Assembly (NCBI GenBank): GCA_036245805.1 | Contig: BTRK01000001.1 | Coordinates: 25,985,087-26,049,086 of the forward strand | Reading direction: 5' to 3' | From: Pristionchus mayeri | Lineage: Eukaryota; Nematoda; Chromadorea; Rhabditida; Neodiplogasteridae | Length of the DNA stretch: 64,000 nt | In this document: piece after piece, positions 11,133 through 21,729 of the stretch | Numbering within the stretch: position 1 is the first letter of the stretch | How the letters are laid out: each line of letters starts with the position of its first letter | Translations under genes and position numbers: made by a program | Notes under the pieces: generated by a model | Seen by the model: the letters and a program-made list of their open reading frames with translations, nothing else | What the model was told of the DNA's origin: nothing | The model's database searches: none

Positions 11133-13395
11133 TCAGACATCGCTCTCGAAGATGGACGAGCGCCAGAACTGAAATGGGGAGAATCATTTGGTTACTGTAC
11201 CATGATTACAATACCTGGAACGAGTTGAATCGAGTATTCTCGCAGCTGGATGAGTCGGAGGGCACGGACTTGGCGGTGGCCTTCATGGGCGACTTGTGTT
11301 TCGTCGAGAACTGCAAAGGGGATGGTGTGAGCGAAGAGTCGGCTACCGTAAACCTCACCTTGACGTGCTTCTTCGATTTGGCGGCCTTACTGACTGTCGT
11401 CTGGTTCATCTTCTCGAGAGGCAGATAAGGCAGCTCGACCTCCATTTTCAGGATGGGGATAGACGAGGATTCAGATGACGTCGAGGCGTCGGCTTCGGGC
11501 AGGGGCGTCGCGGGCGGAGCCACGTAGATGGGACGACGTCTACAATGGGCTGACAGTGCAGGGTTACGGTAGGTATACTGTACCTCTCGGAGACAATCTT
11601 GTGCTCGAGTTGACGACGCAGCCAGCCTACGGGAATCGTCGACTCGCGGATCGAATTACTGTAATCAGGGATACTGTAGTAGTGAGGTTACGGTAAAACG
11701 TACTAGTTGAAGAGGCCAGACGTGGACGTCTCCACTCCAGGCTCCTCCTCGTCGATCTGAGGCATTCGAGAAGAGAGGCACTTAATCGATAAATGAGGGG
11801 TACTGTAGAGCCACAGTAACCTTACCTGATAGTCGTCGTCGCACGTGGAGAGGTCGACGCAAGTCATGCAAGAGTCGGACTGCTCACTGCAAGTGGCAAA
11901 AGATCGTGGACGGTACTGGGGTTGAACCTATGGCCAACGGGCAAGGGTCGCAAGTGCTAACCACTAAGTCATACTATGGCGAGGCCCCTCCCACTTTTCT
12001 CCTCTCCCCCGCGTTCTTCCCACCCGGCGGGACTAGAGAGCACACGCTCCATAGCTGCCCGTCGTTCGCTCCCTTCTTCGAAATCATACTTCACAGGATC
12101 ATTTCTGTAGTATGTATTTCACATGATCCCTCACTCTGCTTTGAACAGGCAACCGCGGTGATTGGGAAAAGAGCGAAGCGCGAGCGGGAAAATGCCTTCG
12201 GGCTTGAGGACCGCGGACGCTGGAAGCTCACTTTTGGTGGCCTGCGCCTCGCTCATCTGAGCGGTTTTATTCGGAACTTTCCTATTGTGGGAGGGACCCG
12301 GTTTGATACCTCCTGAGAGGAGTTTTCACTTTGGCCCAGTTCTCATTGTGTGAAGCCTCCTTGTCCGAGATTGCGGCGGTAGAGAACGACTTGAGAGCTA
12401 CCAACGAGGGTGAGACCTGAACAAAAAAGCGATGACGTGGCTTGGCACTTTTCCAAGTACCGTACCTCCACATCGTCGAGTGGGCCGTACATCGACGAAG
12501 TTGGCCGCACGGGAGTCGTCGCGGCGATGACGGAATCCGAGCGGGGCAGGACGAGCTGGTCTGAGATGGAAGTGGATACGGTAGGTGAGTCCGAAGGGGC
12601 ATACTCGTGATGGCACGGGTCAAGGGTGCGGAGGTGGCGTTGAGGAGAGCGTCCCTCCAGAGGTCAATCTTGCCGTTGGTGAGGATGATGTTGACAGTGC
12701 CGAAGGAGTAGCGGATCTTGATGCGGCAACGACGCTGCAAAAGATCATTTAGGATATCAACGATCAATGATCAACTGACATAGTGGTTCTTATTCACTGT
12801 CACGTTGTCGCTAATTGATTTGATCTGGTAGGCACGACGTATGTCGAGCACGAAGCCTGAAGTGTGAGGGTTGAGAGTACGGTAGCCGGAGTACAGTAGA
12901 TACCGCACCCTTCTCATCGCGCATGTAGATGAGCAGAAAGCCACGCTTGGTCAGCACGCAGTGGCGAATGCCTGGTTGGCAGACGCGGTCGAAGAACCAA
13001 CCCTGTAGAGTTGGGTTACGGTAAGTTGGAGAAGGGTACGGTAGGTTGTGGGAACGATACTAAGGTGCAGGATCACATATGTGGGTTGGGGTACGGTAAG
13101 GTGAGTAGGGGGAGGGTAAGGTGCAACGGTGTCACGAGGTAGGATCACAGCATCTTGTAGGATCTTGGAGGGCACGGTACCCTGACCACAGCGGGATCCT
13201 GACTACAGTATACCTTGGATCGAATGTAGAGGAGGATCGGCCCCTCGACGCTTCTGTCAGACTCGGAGACCTTCCATTGGCGGTAGTTGGGCATCTTCTC
13301 AGCCTGAAAGGGGTACTGTAGTGGATGGATACCAGGGGAGGAGACGGTACCTTGGCGAGGTTCTTGGAGATGAAGAAGTTGGCCATTCGAAACAT
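11133..13395 (-). CDS. PH-like domain protein, 379 residues, 13 exons
   Basis: Exons in transcript order: 13351-13395, 13214-13303, 12909-13002, 12780-12856, 12605-12734, 12466-12560, 12310-12416, 11826-11886, 11704-11756, 11584-11658, 11359-11539, 11215-11310, 11133-11168. They total 1140 nt with every phase matching. Residues of about 20-135 look like a PH or PH-like fold: GPILLYIRSKGWFFDR, then RHCVLTKRGFLLIYM, further strands, and a closing helix with LWRDALLNA. This is a lipid- or protein-binding module, usually at membranes. The rest is Ser/Thr/Pro-rich and probably disordered, with a DDDYQIDEEE patch, a LRRQLEHKI helix and a basic KAAKSKKHVK stretch. The final residues are in the 36-nt last exon. 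I do not recognise the family; the PH call rests on pattern only. The intron at 11887-12309 carries a tRNA-like repeat. Confidence 0.78.
11912..11990 (-). repeat. tRNA-derived sequence (SINE head or tRNA pseudogene)
   Basis: On the minus strand there is an A-box-like GACTTAGTGGTTAGC and, about 35 nt later, a B-box-like AGGTTCAACCCC, the layout of a tRNA gene's internal promoter. The acceptor arms do not pair well, so it is not an intact tRNA. It lies inside an intron of the PH-like gene. A pol III-derived SINE is the likeliest origin. Confidence 0.6.
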
Positions 13396-13962
13396 GGTAG
13401 AAGGGTCAGAGGAGCGAGTAGTTCGAGTCAGTGAAAAAGTCAAAAATGGGAGAAGACCAGTACGGGTGGAGGAAAGGTGAGGGAGTGAATGGAGAATGTA
13501 CGAGCGAGCGATCGCGTCTGTCTCATTTGATTACTCTGCATAGGTTAATCCGAGTGGAAAATGTAAATCGTGTTCATTAACGACGTGATAAAACCAATTT
13601 TCAGATGAGAGAGATGAAGATATGGTGAAAGCGAAAATACATCAATGCAATATGCAAAATCAATAAATAAAAAATAAATATAATTACCGGTTGGCACATT
13701 GCGTGTAATTTAATACCGTAGTCATGACATATAAATATCACCAACACTCTCTACACCGATTTTTTTACTGGTTTTTGCTGTCGCGGAAGCTGCTTATGTT
13801 TTCATTGATGCTACTCTTAAGTTATACATTCCAGATGACCCAGATTCTAAAGTGCGTCATCGAAGAAAGGTTTTATCTCACGGGCATCGTTCGAGGAAGT
13901 CAGAAATCACTCCGAAATGGTTCGTCCCTTCACGCATTCCCGTTTGATGAATTGTCTTTGAG
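13396..13962. other. Divergent intergenic region, 5' end of the next gene unresolved
   Basis: This lies between the start of the minus-strand PH-like gene and the first solid exon of the plus-strand gene. An ATG at 13835 preceded by TTCCAG opens 46 codons and looks like a possible spliced or trans-spliced start, but I cannot join it in frame to the exon at 13963. Otherwise I see A/T-rich DNA suitable as a bidirectional promoter. Confidence 0.45.
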
Positions 13963-16900
13963 CAAAACCAAGTGACATATCATTGGAGCTGCGTCAAATT
14001 GACTCTGACGAGGTCCTTATAACAAAAGCTCTCCCTTGGCCGACTGGGGAGGAACTACCTTCCAAGGTATTTTGCCATTATTTAATACTTTTAGCTCAAA
14101 CTGGTTCTTTTCAAAGGGAACTTTTGTGTACTTCTTCCACTTATTTAATTTCAGATCAAGTATGACAGCAAAGACGAGGTTCTCCTCGTTCAGAATCAGA
14201 CAACACTCGCGAAAATTCCTTTCAGGCTAGTTTAGGTTTTCCTCTCACGTTTAGACTCGTTAGTTATCCAGGTAGTTCTCGGTATTTATAGCGTTTTTAG
14301 GTCTCGTGCTCTGAGAGCTCTGGAAGAGCGACATAAGAAGACTAACTTGCCTGGTCCGAGAATCATCTCATCTTTCGAAGAAAGTGGAAACGATGTCAGT
14401 CCCTTTCCTTTGCCTTAATTTATTAATTTATCAAACTTAATTATTACTTAGACTTTTTAAAAAAATCGACATATTTTCTAGATATTTATCTTGAAAAATT
14501 GTTTGGTCTTCTATACTTCTATTTTATAGAGTAAATCAGACGAGTATGCGAAGGTGATGGAGGCCATTCGCGAAGTTATCACAGATTCGGTTTGACTTTG
14601 ATTATTTTGTTTAGCGCTTTACTTTTAAGCTAGAGATACTCTAGTTTTTAATTAGAATTGACTTCTCACCTTTTCTAGACGGATGCCAAGTGGAAGAAGC
14701 TGAAGAAGGCAGTGGTCTCGTCCAATCTCGACCTCTCCTCTGTCTTCTCCTACACTGAGCAGTCCCAGCTTCTGGATATCATCAAGGCTTGTTTACTCAA
14801 ATATTTTATATTTAAAAAAATCCCTTGTTAATTTTCTTCATAGCTCTGATTACCCGTCAAAACGTTTTTCCTAAATTTAATAGATACATTTGCTTATTTT
14901 CAAAATTAAAATTGTAGAGCAAAATCGGGACAGGCGATAAGGACGTGCAGCAGGTGCTCAAGAGTCTCCTCTCTAGCGACTTCTTCGGGTACAAGTAAGC
15001 TACAGTTCACTCATCCACTTCTTCCTTCTCTTGTCATTGCCTTGTTAGTGCTGTCTGAACAGTGTAATTGCACGATTTTTTTGCGCATTGACCGATCGGG
15101 TGTTGAATTACGCCTCGAAGTGAGAGTTGGAAATTGGAGTCAACAACATCTAAAGTAAATATATTTTACACGTAATTAATGCTTAGTCATTATGTGACCT
15201 TAAGCTAAACTTTAATAGTCAATACAATCTAGGAAATTCGATAGGAACTCCTTTTTTTATTAATTAGGAACTCCTTTTTTACTTTTTAAATGGTGTTTCT
15301 CTACTATGACCATGGCAGGATGTTCGACGAGGTGCACGCCGTCTGCGAGTCGTCCTCTTCCCTCGACGGCCTCATCGACGACCTCGTCCAGTCCATTCAA
15401 ACTGTCCTGCCAGAGAAGACCTTCGTCAAGTGCCTCAAGAAGGCCGCCGGGTACCATTTTCATTATTTACTCTTTAGATATTTAGTAAACTAACTTTTGT
15501 AGTGTTAGTGTGGCTACATTTAATCAGGTTAATCTGTCCTGGAGAAATTTTCTTCAGGACTGACAGGGGATTTCACCTGGGATTAGGCAGGTGAAAGAGG
15601 GTTGCTTTCTCTTCAGAAGTGGAGACGCGGCTAAGACCTACCTCAAACGACTGCTCGAGTTGCCCTTCGCAGGCAAGCGAACCGCCGCTGGTTAGTTATT
15701 AGTGTAGTAGTTGTTATTATAATTATTTTTATACATTTTAAAGTTCCCGTGAGCACGTGATTCATACAGATTCTCAGTGTTGTTTGTTGTTGTTCATGAG
15801 TGTTCAGTTTCACTTAACCGAGGTAGATTCTCTTTTCAAAAACTCAAAAGATGGTTGCTTTCAGCGGCTAGCTCGCTGCTTTCCTCAACGGAGGCCGCGG
15901 CGCTAATCAGCCATCTCATCGAGATGTACAAGGATGATGAGGAGATGGAGAGACACGGAAAGGTGAGGGCAGTTACTATCTCGGTGAAACTCACATTCAC
16001 CTTGGTCGTAATGAGCGCTCTTTGGTTGTTCCTTGTTCTTGTTCGTAAGACCCAGCAAATTACTCAGAGGATCGATGCCTAGCTATGTTAAACATTACTC
16101 TTTTTTTGTTCTGTGATTTTTGAAATCTATCCTAATCAATAAATTTTTAACATGGGGTGCTGGAATAGGGTTGCTATTATTTTCTATGTGACTGGGTACT
16201 TTCGAAAGCGAAAAAAATATTTGCCAGATAGTTGCTAAATCCTCTCCTTACCCACTCTTGTAACCGAGGAAAAGCAATAAATCACAGGTGGTACAATATA
16301 TTTTTGGACTGCTATGTTGAGTCTGTCCACGTGCTCGTTCTCTCGTAGTCTTAGTAGTGCGAGATTGGCAAAATGACTGATTGAGGTGCTTTCTCTGCTC
16401 TGCCTTCTGATCGACTCCCACTCGACGCAGTTCCTCAACGACCCGGAGACGCACGACACAATGCTCAACGCTGCCAGCTTCATCGCAGCCATGGTAGATA
16501 ATAGCATTGTTTTAAGAAAAGTTGATTTTACGGCGAGAATCTTCCCTAAAATTTATTTAAGCTAGGTGAATTTGGGCTTCAACTATATCTCAAATTGGTT
16601 GAACTGGTGAGTTTAAAGGATGAGTGACGACACCTGGAACTAATTAGTTAATTAAAATGACTGGCATCAATGGCAGACTGCACTGACGGGTAGCTTCGCG
16701 GAGTTGGAATGCGTGCGGGCAGCGAGGGCGGAGATCAGACACGGAGAGGCAACACCACCAGATTACGAGATGAGAACGGTATCAAACCACACTCTTGCTG
16801 ATACCGTTACAGTAACGTCATGGTGATTCTGCATTCTCTTCTATCGATTGCACTGTTTTTTGTGATTACAGACCGAGACGTGGGTAGGGAAATGCGAGAA

Positions 16901-17098
16901 ATGGAAGAATTAGGGAATATAATGAGTGTAACAATATCGAGAGCTGGTTTCATTGGAAAGTCTAAAGGGTGAAAGTTGAAGGTGCGTCTGGAGGTGTATC
17001 GTGATCTGAAGACCGAGCCTCCCAAGAGTGAAACGAAGAAGAAAGAAGTGAAGAAAGAGCCGAAGAAGAAGGCAGACTCGGATTCGGATTCGGATTAG
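13963..17098 (+). CDS. Helical conserved protein with Lys-rich and Asp/Ser tail, possibly NOL11-like (5' end incomplete)
   Basis: Exons: 13963-14066, 14155-14225, 14301-14394, 14530-14589, 14679-14786, 14918-14994, 15319-15450, 15617-15690, 15865-15962, 16431-16493, 16677-16778, 16982-17098 (about 366 residues seen). Phases agree only if two introns (14226-14300, 14787-14917) use GC donors. The protein is mostly amphipathic helix, with a KWKKLKKAVVSSNLDLSSVF segment and a C-terminal block with LSSTEAAALISHLIEMY. It ends in KKEVKKEPKKK and an Asp-Ser repeat, a tail typical of nucleolar proteins. Spacing of the C-terminal helices recalls NOL11, a small-subunit processome factor for pre-rRNA transcription and processing, but no diagnostic motif settles it. 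The N-terminal beta-propeller expected of NOL11 is not found, so the model is partial or the family wrong. Confidence 0.6.
15520..15600. repeat. Two short hairpins in an intron
   Basis: CTGTCCTG pairs with CAGGACTGACAG, and directly after it TTTCACCTG pairs with CAGGTGAAA around an 8-nt loop. Both sit in the intron 15451-15616 of the NOL11-like gene. They could be a relic of a small element or an RNA structure near the splice acceptor. Confidence 0.5.
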
Positions 17099-17358
17099 AA
17101 CATAAAGTAGATCATCAATTTCATCATCTTTAGCTCACTTTCACACACGTTTATCATTGCTCTCCTCGGTTTCATACGCTGTTCTTGTTGCTGCCCGTTT
17201 GTTGTTGTTTTGATTGTTATCACAAGTTAAAATGAAGTATTATTTCTTAAACTACTTTGAAGAGAACGCCTCCACTGGTCAAAGTGCCATTGTAATACCT
17301 GTACTACGTGACCGATGCGAATATGCTAATTAATAGACTAATTAATCGATAATTTCAG

Positions 17359-20300
17359 ACTCGTGAATGTTCACAGTGTGATATGTGCCTGCCAGCGCCT
17401 TTATCATCGATTACGGTAGCCATCGTGGTCATATCGGTATGCAGCGAGACTACGGTAATCGCGAAGATTGGCATCGACAGCGGCATCGATGCGCAGTATG
17501 AGGTGAGCATACGGTAGTTACGGGATATTGAATTATTGATTCAAATCTTCCATCCTTCCTATTTTTTTTGCACGCAGTGCAAAGCGATGTTGCAAATTAA
17601 TTGGAAGTACACTGATTACTCCAAGTATCTATTTCCTTCCAGTGTTGCTCGCTTCCCTCCAAGCCACTCTCCGACCACGCCAAGCAGCACAGCACCACAG
17701 TTATCATTGTGCCTGCACGCCAGAAGAACGTCGTCCTAGAGGTTTGTTGTTGCATAAGATAAAACTCATTTACGAAATCCATCAATCAATATTCCAGCCG
17801 TCTACCGTAGCCTCGCCCTGCAGTGGCGGTGCCTCCGACACCCTCTACGAGTGGTGCATGCCCGAGGATGCGCCCTCCAGCATGGTAGGTCAAGAGAGAG
17901 GAACTGAATGCATGGGTCAATCAATTCTGTGGTCTTTACAATGTGATATGCTGTAGATGTTCGTGGGCGACACCTGGCACAGCCGTGCTGCAGTCGTCGT
18001 CGGAATCGCCATCGACGAGGCGGTGCGTAAAGTATCCATTGCTACCGTAGTCGATAGCTCCAGCGATTCCGTGGATTGCTCATATTGAGTATTAGACGTA
18101 GAAGAGAGAAGTCGGCACAAAAGGGGGTCCCTACCAAAATGTCCCCCCTCTCCCCCTGGCAGTACTCGCCTCTCTAATCAAATTTTGAAGTTTTAATTGC
18201 ATAACTCAATTAATTTTGGTTAAAAAGTTTCGCTCTTTTTTGATTGTTAAAGAGCTTGAGCTGTTCTATCTTTTGTATGTTGATGCCTAAGAGCTCAGAT
18301 TCACATAAAATTCGCTATACTATCAAATATAAAATTATCGCATTTGGAAGTATAGCGAGGTTCATGTGAGTCTGAGCTCTTAGATATCAACATACAAAAG
18401 ATAGAACAGCTAAAGCTCTTTAACAATAAAAAAAGAGCGAAACTTTTTAACCAAAATTAATTGAGTTATGCAATTAAAACTTCAAAATTTGATTAGAGAG
18501 GCGGGTACTGCCAGGGGCAGAGGGGGGACATTTTGGTAGGGACCCACAAAAGGGTTTGAAGAATGAGATATCAAGTTGGTTTTAGTTGTTCGCAGCCCAG
18601 CAGCGGTGGGTGCAGCCTCCGTCTACGGCAGAGGAGCGGGCTCGCTTCATGGAGAACTACGAGGAGAAGGAGAAGGAACAGCTGCAGCAGAAGAAGACGA
18701 AGAGGAAGGATGCAGAGGTGGCATGGACCTTCCTCCTCAAGACAACCTGCCGATCCACGAACACTACAGAGACGCAGGGCGTAGTGCTCAAGGTCGTGCA
18801 AGGTGAGAGTGATTAGATCGTCCGCTGCGTTAGTAACTGAAAGATTTGTGCTTCACTATGTAAGTGTAATTTACATTTCTCAGACGAAGCTGATCGCGAG
18901 GCGGTGGAGTTGCTGCTCAATCCTTCTCTCTTCGATCGATGGACGACGAGGGAGAGAGAGGAACTCGAGGAGAAACTGTCTAATGGTCAGCGAGGCGGAA
19001 TTGAAATAATATCCTAGAAGTTGAAGCCATTCTGTGGCCTGTACGTACATCGCATTCAAACTTTTTAAATAGGTGAATGTTGTTTAATAATGTAAACCTA
19101 ACATTTATCATATTGCTCTGCAGCCCTCTCTGCGGCGACACTCAGTCCGGAGAAGCGACGCGTCGTTGCTGTGCTGCACGAGGTCGCACGACTGCCACTC
19201 GATGGGAGGTGAGAGAGGGAAACTCCTTCCCACTCCTTTCCCGTTCTACGAACTTTTTTTTAGCAAAAATGAACAATCAATTATCGCTGTTTATTTTCTG
19301 AACTTACTATAATGAAATGACTAACCTATCTACTCCTAATTGCGGATGGCGCGTTGTCTTCCACGCGGAGGAACGTGACGCGTCGGGCGCTGTCGTCGGC
19401 GTGGTTCGCGCACGCGACGCGGCTGGAATTATACGTGCGCGGACTGCTGCGAAGAACGAACTGCGAGCAGAGAGAATCGAAGCGAGAAGTGAGATAGATC
19501 TGGTTATAATCTCTTTCACTGCCAACAAAATGTCTTTCATCAGACTGAAATGTATTTCATCAGACTGTTCGAGAGTATTATTCGTGATTCTTGATTCCGG
19601 TTAATTAATTAATTGAATTCAGCCTGTCAATTGTCGTGCTCGGGCAACGGTGTGTGCGACTCGTGTACAAAGAGGTATAGGACAAGTATTTTCATTCCCA
19701 AAAACTACCGTAGTAGACTACGAAGAGATTAGATTAATAACTGACTTCTTTCGCAATTACGGTTTCAAATATTAATTGCAGGTGCGTGTGTGAGTCGGGT
19801 TGGCTGCCCTCTCCCCTCTCGCTGCTACGAAGTGGAGGACGGACAGAGGACTGCTGTGAGTTCGACGGATGGGATACGATAGGAATTCTTCGGTGAAATA
19901 CGGTTTATGCACTGTTTTAAGGTACGGTAGTACATTAGGATAATCGTTATCCGGCAACCAGTTTGATCGTGGTGTCGTTGCTTGTTTAAAATTTGAACTG
20001 TGAAAGAGTAGCGATCGACTGTGGTTATTCTTCCAAAAATTACAATGGCACCTATTCCTCATTCAGCCTGGTCGACGATGACGATGGCCTCCTTCGTGCT
20101 CGTCCTCGTGGCTTCCGTGACGTTGCTCGTGATGGCTACCAGGAAGCACAAGAGCAGACGGTCAGAGGGGATACGGTAGTGGAGAGTACTATAGTAATTA
20201 CGATAGTCTTAGTTGGCTGTGGCGTGTAAAGGAAATTCGGCTGGCTTGAGATCGTTTTGAAGCGTGTTTGTTTCAATGCAATCCCGACCTAAAAACACAT

Positions 20301-20875
20301 CATAAAAAAAACACAGAGCTAAAAACACATCATTCTATCGTCATTCCTCTGGTGGTCTTAACCTAATTGTTTGTTGATCTATTGACTTACTACGGTGTTG
20401 AGTCAGTTTGACGACGTTATCGAAATTCATCAATTTTATCTTGAGCGAGAACGACGAGCAAAAATCGATAATTTGTCTGTAGTTCGCTGTTGCTGTCACG
20501 TCGTGCTGCCCGTCGCCGCCAGCGCTACGAACACTTACGAAGTGACGAGGGAGGAGTTGGAGTGACGGGTATGATTCTTGATTTTATTTATTTAAAATAT
20601 CGATTTACCAGATTCTGTTTCTCGATAATATTGCATTGTTCAGGTGCAGGAGTGAGGAGGACGAGTCGTACGAGGAAGCGAAGTGGCAACGGAGCAGGAG
20701 GAGCGGGACCCACGCTTGTCGCTCTCCCGCCCAGGTATACGGTGGCTGCACGTCCATCACTGATCGATAAATGGTTTTATTTCAACCCATTTTTTTTCGC
20801 AGATCCTGGAGCTCCTCGTCGTTGTCGTCGGATGAGTGCGGTGACCTGGTGCCAATCAGACGAGGTGCACCCTGA
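17359..20875 (+). CDS. KIAA0319-like type I membrane protein (PKD-like ectodomain, Cys knot, TM, cytoplasmic tail)
   Basis: Exons: 17359-17502 (uncertain), 17643-17741, 17798-17884, 17957-18022, 18586-18802, 18884-18985, 19124-19208, 19346-19488, 19623-19674, 19782-19855, 20067-20160, 20483-20568, 20644-20734, 20803-20875. The C-terminal half follows the KIAA0319 family closely: a last ectodomain segment, CQLSCSGNGVCD..TKRCVC, then EDCSWS, one transmembrane helix (SFVLVLVASVTLLVMA), basic stop-transfer residues, RYEHLRSDE, and a Ser/Glu-rich tail. Upstream, LEPSTVASPC...TLYEW fits a PKD-type beta-sandwich. Family members act at the plasma membrane and endosomes in adhesion and trafficking; the mammalian relative KIAA0319L is the AAV receptor. 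The signal peptide exon is not identified. All junctions keep phase, but the acceptor before 19346 reads TTGCGG instead of an AG. Confidence 0.78.
18116..18553. mobile_element. Foldback MITE in an intron of the KIAA0319-like gene
   Basis: A 421-bp element spans 18125-18545 with about 188-bp arms that are almost perfect inverted repeats, beginning GGGTCCCTACCAAAATG and ending in its complement, around a spacer of about 45 bp. It is flanked by the direct repeat ACAAAAGG (8 bp, or 9 with a shared C) at 18117-18124 and 18546-18553, a target-site duplication typical of hAT (8 bp) or Mutator-like (9-11 bp) elements. It has no coding capacity. The closely matching arms suggest a young insertion. Confidence 0.88.
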
Positions 20876-21729
20876 ACAACTACGTGATGATACGGTAGCC
20901 GCCTTTTTGATTACGGTAACCGTTGTGTGTAAATTGTATCCCTGTGTGATCTTACTCGGTCTTTGTTGTCTCGTGTCCTGCTCAAACTCCTCAAGTGCAA
21001 TACTTCTCCTTCGAAATATCACCAGTTGTCCCTTCTTTCTCTTCTCGTAGCTTTCCCTCTCCAATCCAATGATCTTTCACTCCGAATCAGCTACTCTTGC
21101 TATACGTTATCCAAGTGTTAACACCTACCTCTGTCTCTCCCTCTCCCCCAGTAGTTAGAAGCTCCACCATGATGACCACAGTATCATCGGTGTCCCACCC
21201 CATTTCCCACCTATCTCCATCACTCAGTTTTGTAGCTCTGTCCACGAGTTGGTTCCAGTATGAATGACATATCGTAAGAATATGCACCTCCCCCTCCCCC
21301 GCCAGAGGCTACCTCTGTTTACAGTTTACTTTACGCTCAGCAGTCAGGATAGCCTCCATAGCGAGTGAGTGCGCTCCCCCCTTGATTCGATCCTTTCTCC
21401 GTTCTCGAAGCCTAGCTTTCACTCCTCTACTCTTCTCTGTTATCTCATGGCAGCTAATGCTCGTAATAATGTGTACATACTAGTTGTTATTGCTCGAGAT
21501 TTGCCGAATAAATCGTTTCCCCTCAAGACTCGTCATTTTTTTGTTCACCAAGTCGTTCGTATCGACTACCGTATCTTCTCCTTTCATACTCCACAGAAAA
21601 TCAATAACTAACAGTCTGATAATTGCACTCCGCTCAGGCGATCAGAAGCTGAGAGCAGATCAGGCGGATCGATTCGTTCGCTCGATCGATCATTGATCTG
21701 CTCTTCAGGACGACCCGCGGCGCGCTCCG
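20876..21729. other. 3' region of KIAA0319-like gene and upstream region of TRAPPC9
   Basis: About 850 bp with no exon I can support. It is C/T-rich around 21120-21430. GAATAAAT near 21507 is a possible poly(A) signal for the upstream gene. The TTCAG directly before the first TRAPPC9 exon at about 21709 could be a trans-splice acceptor, followed by a short leader and the ATG at 21730. Confidence 0.45.

Noticed and set aside
12126..12240. Extra exon of the PH-like gene (frame with MSEAQATKSELP)
   Set aside because: The flanking exons join in frame without it, and its phases do not fit; kept as intron.
17536..17625. Extra exon of the KIAA0319-like gene (CKAMLQINWK...)
   Set aside because: Bounded by splice-like sites, but its length breaks the phase between the exons on either side.
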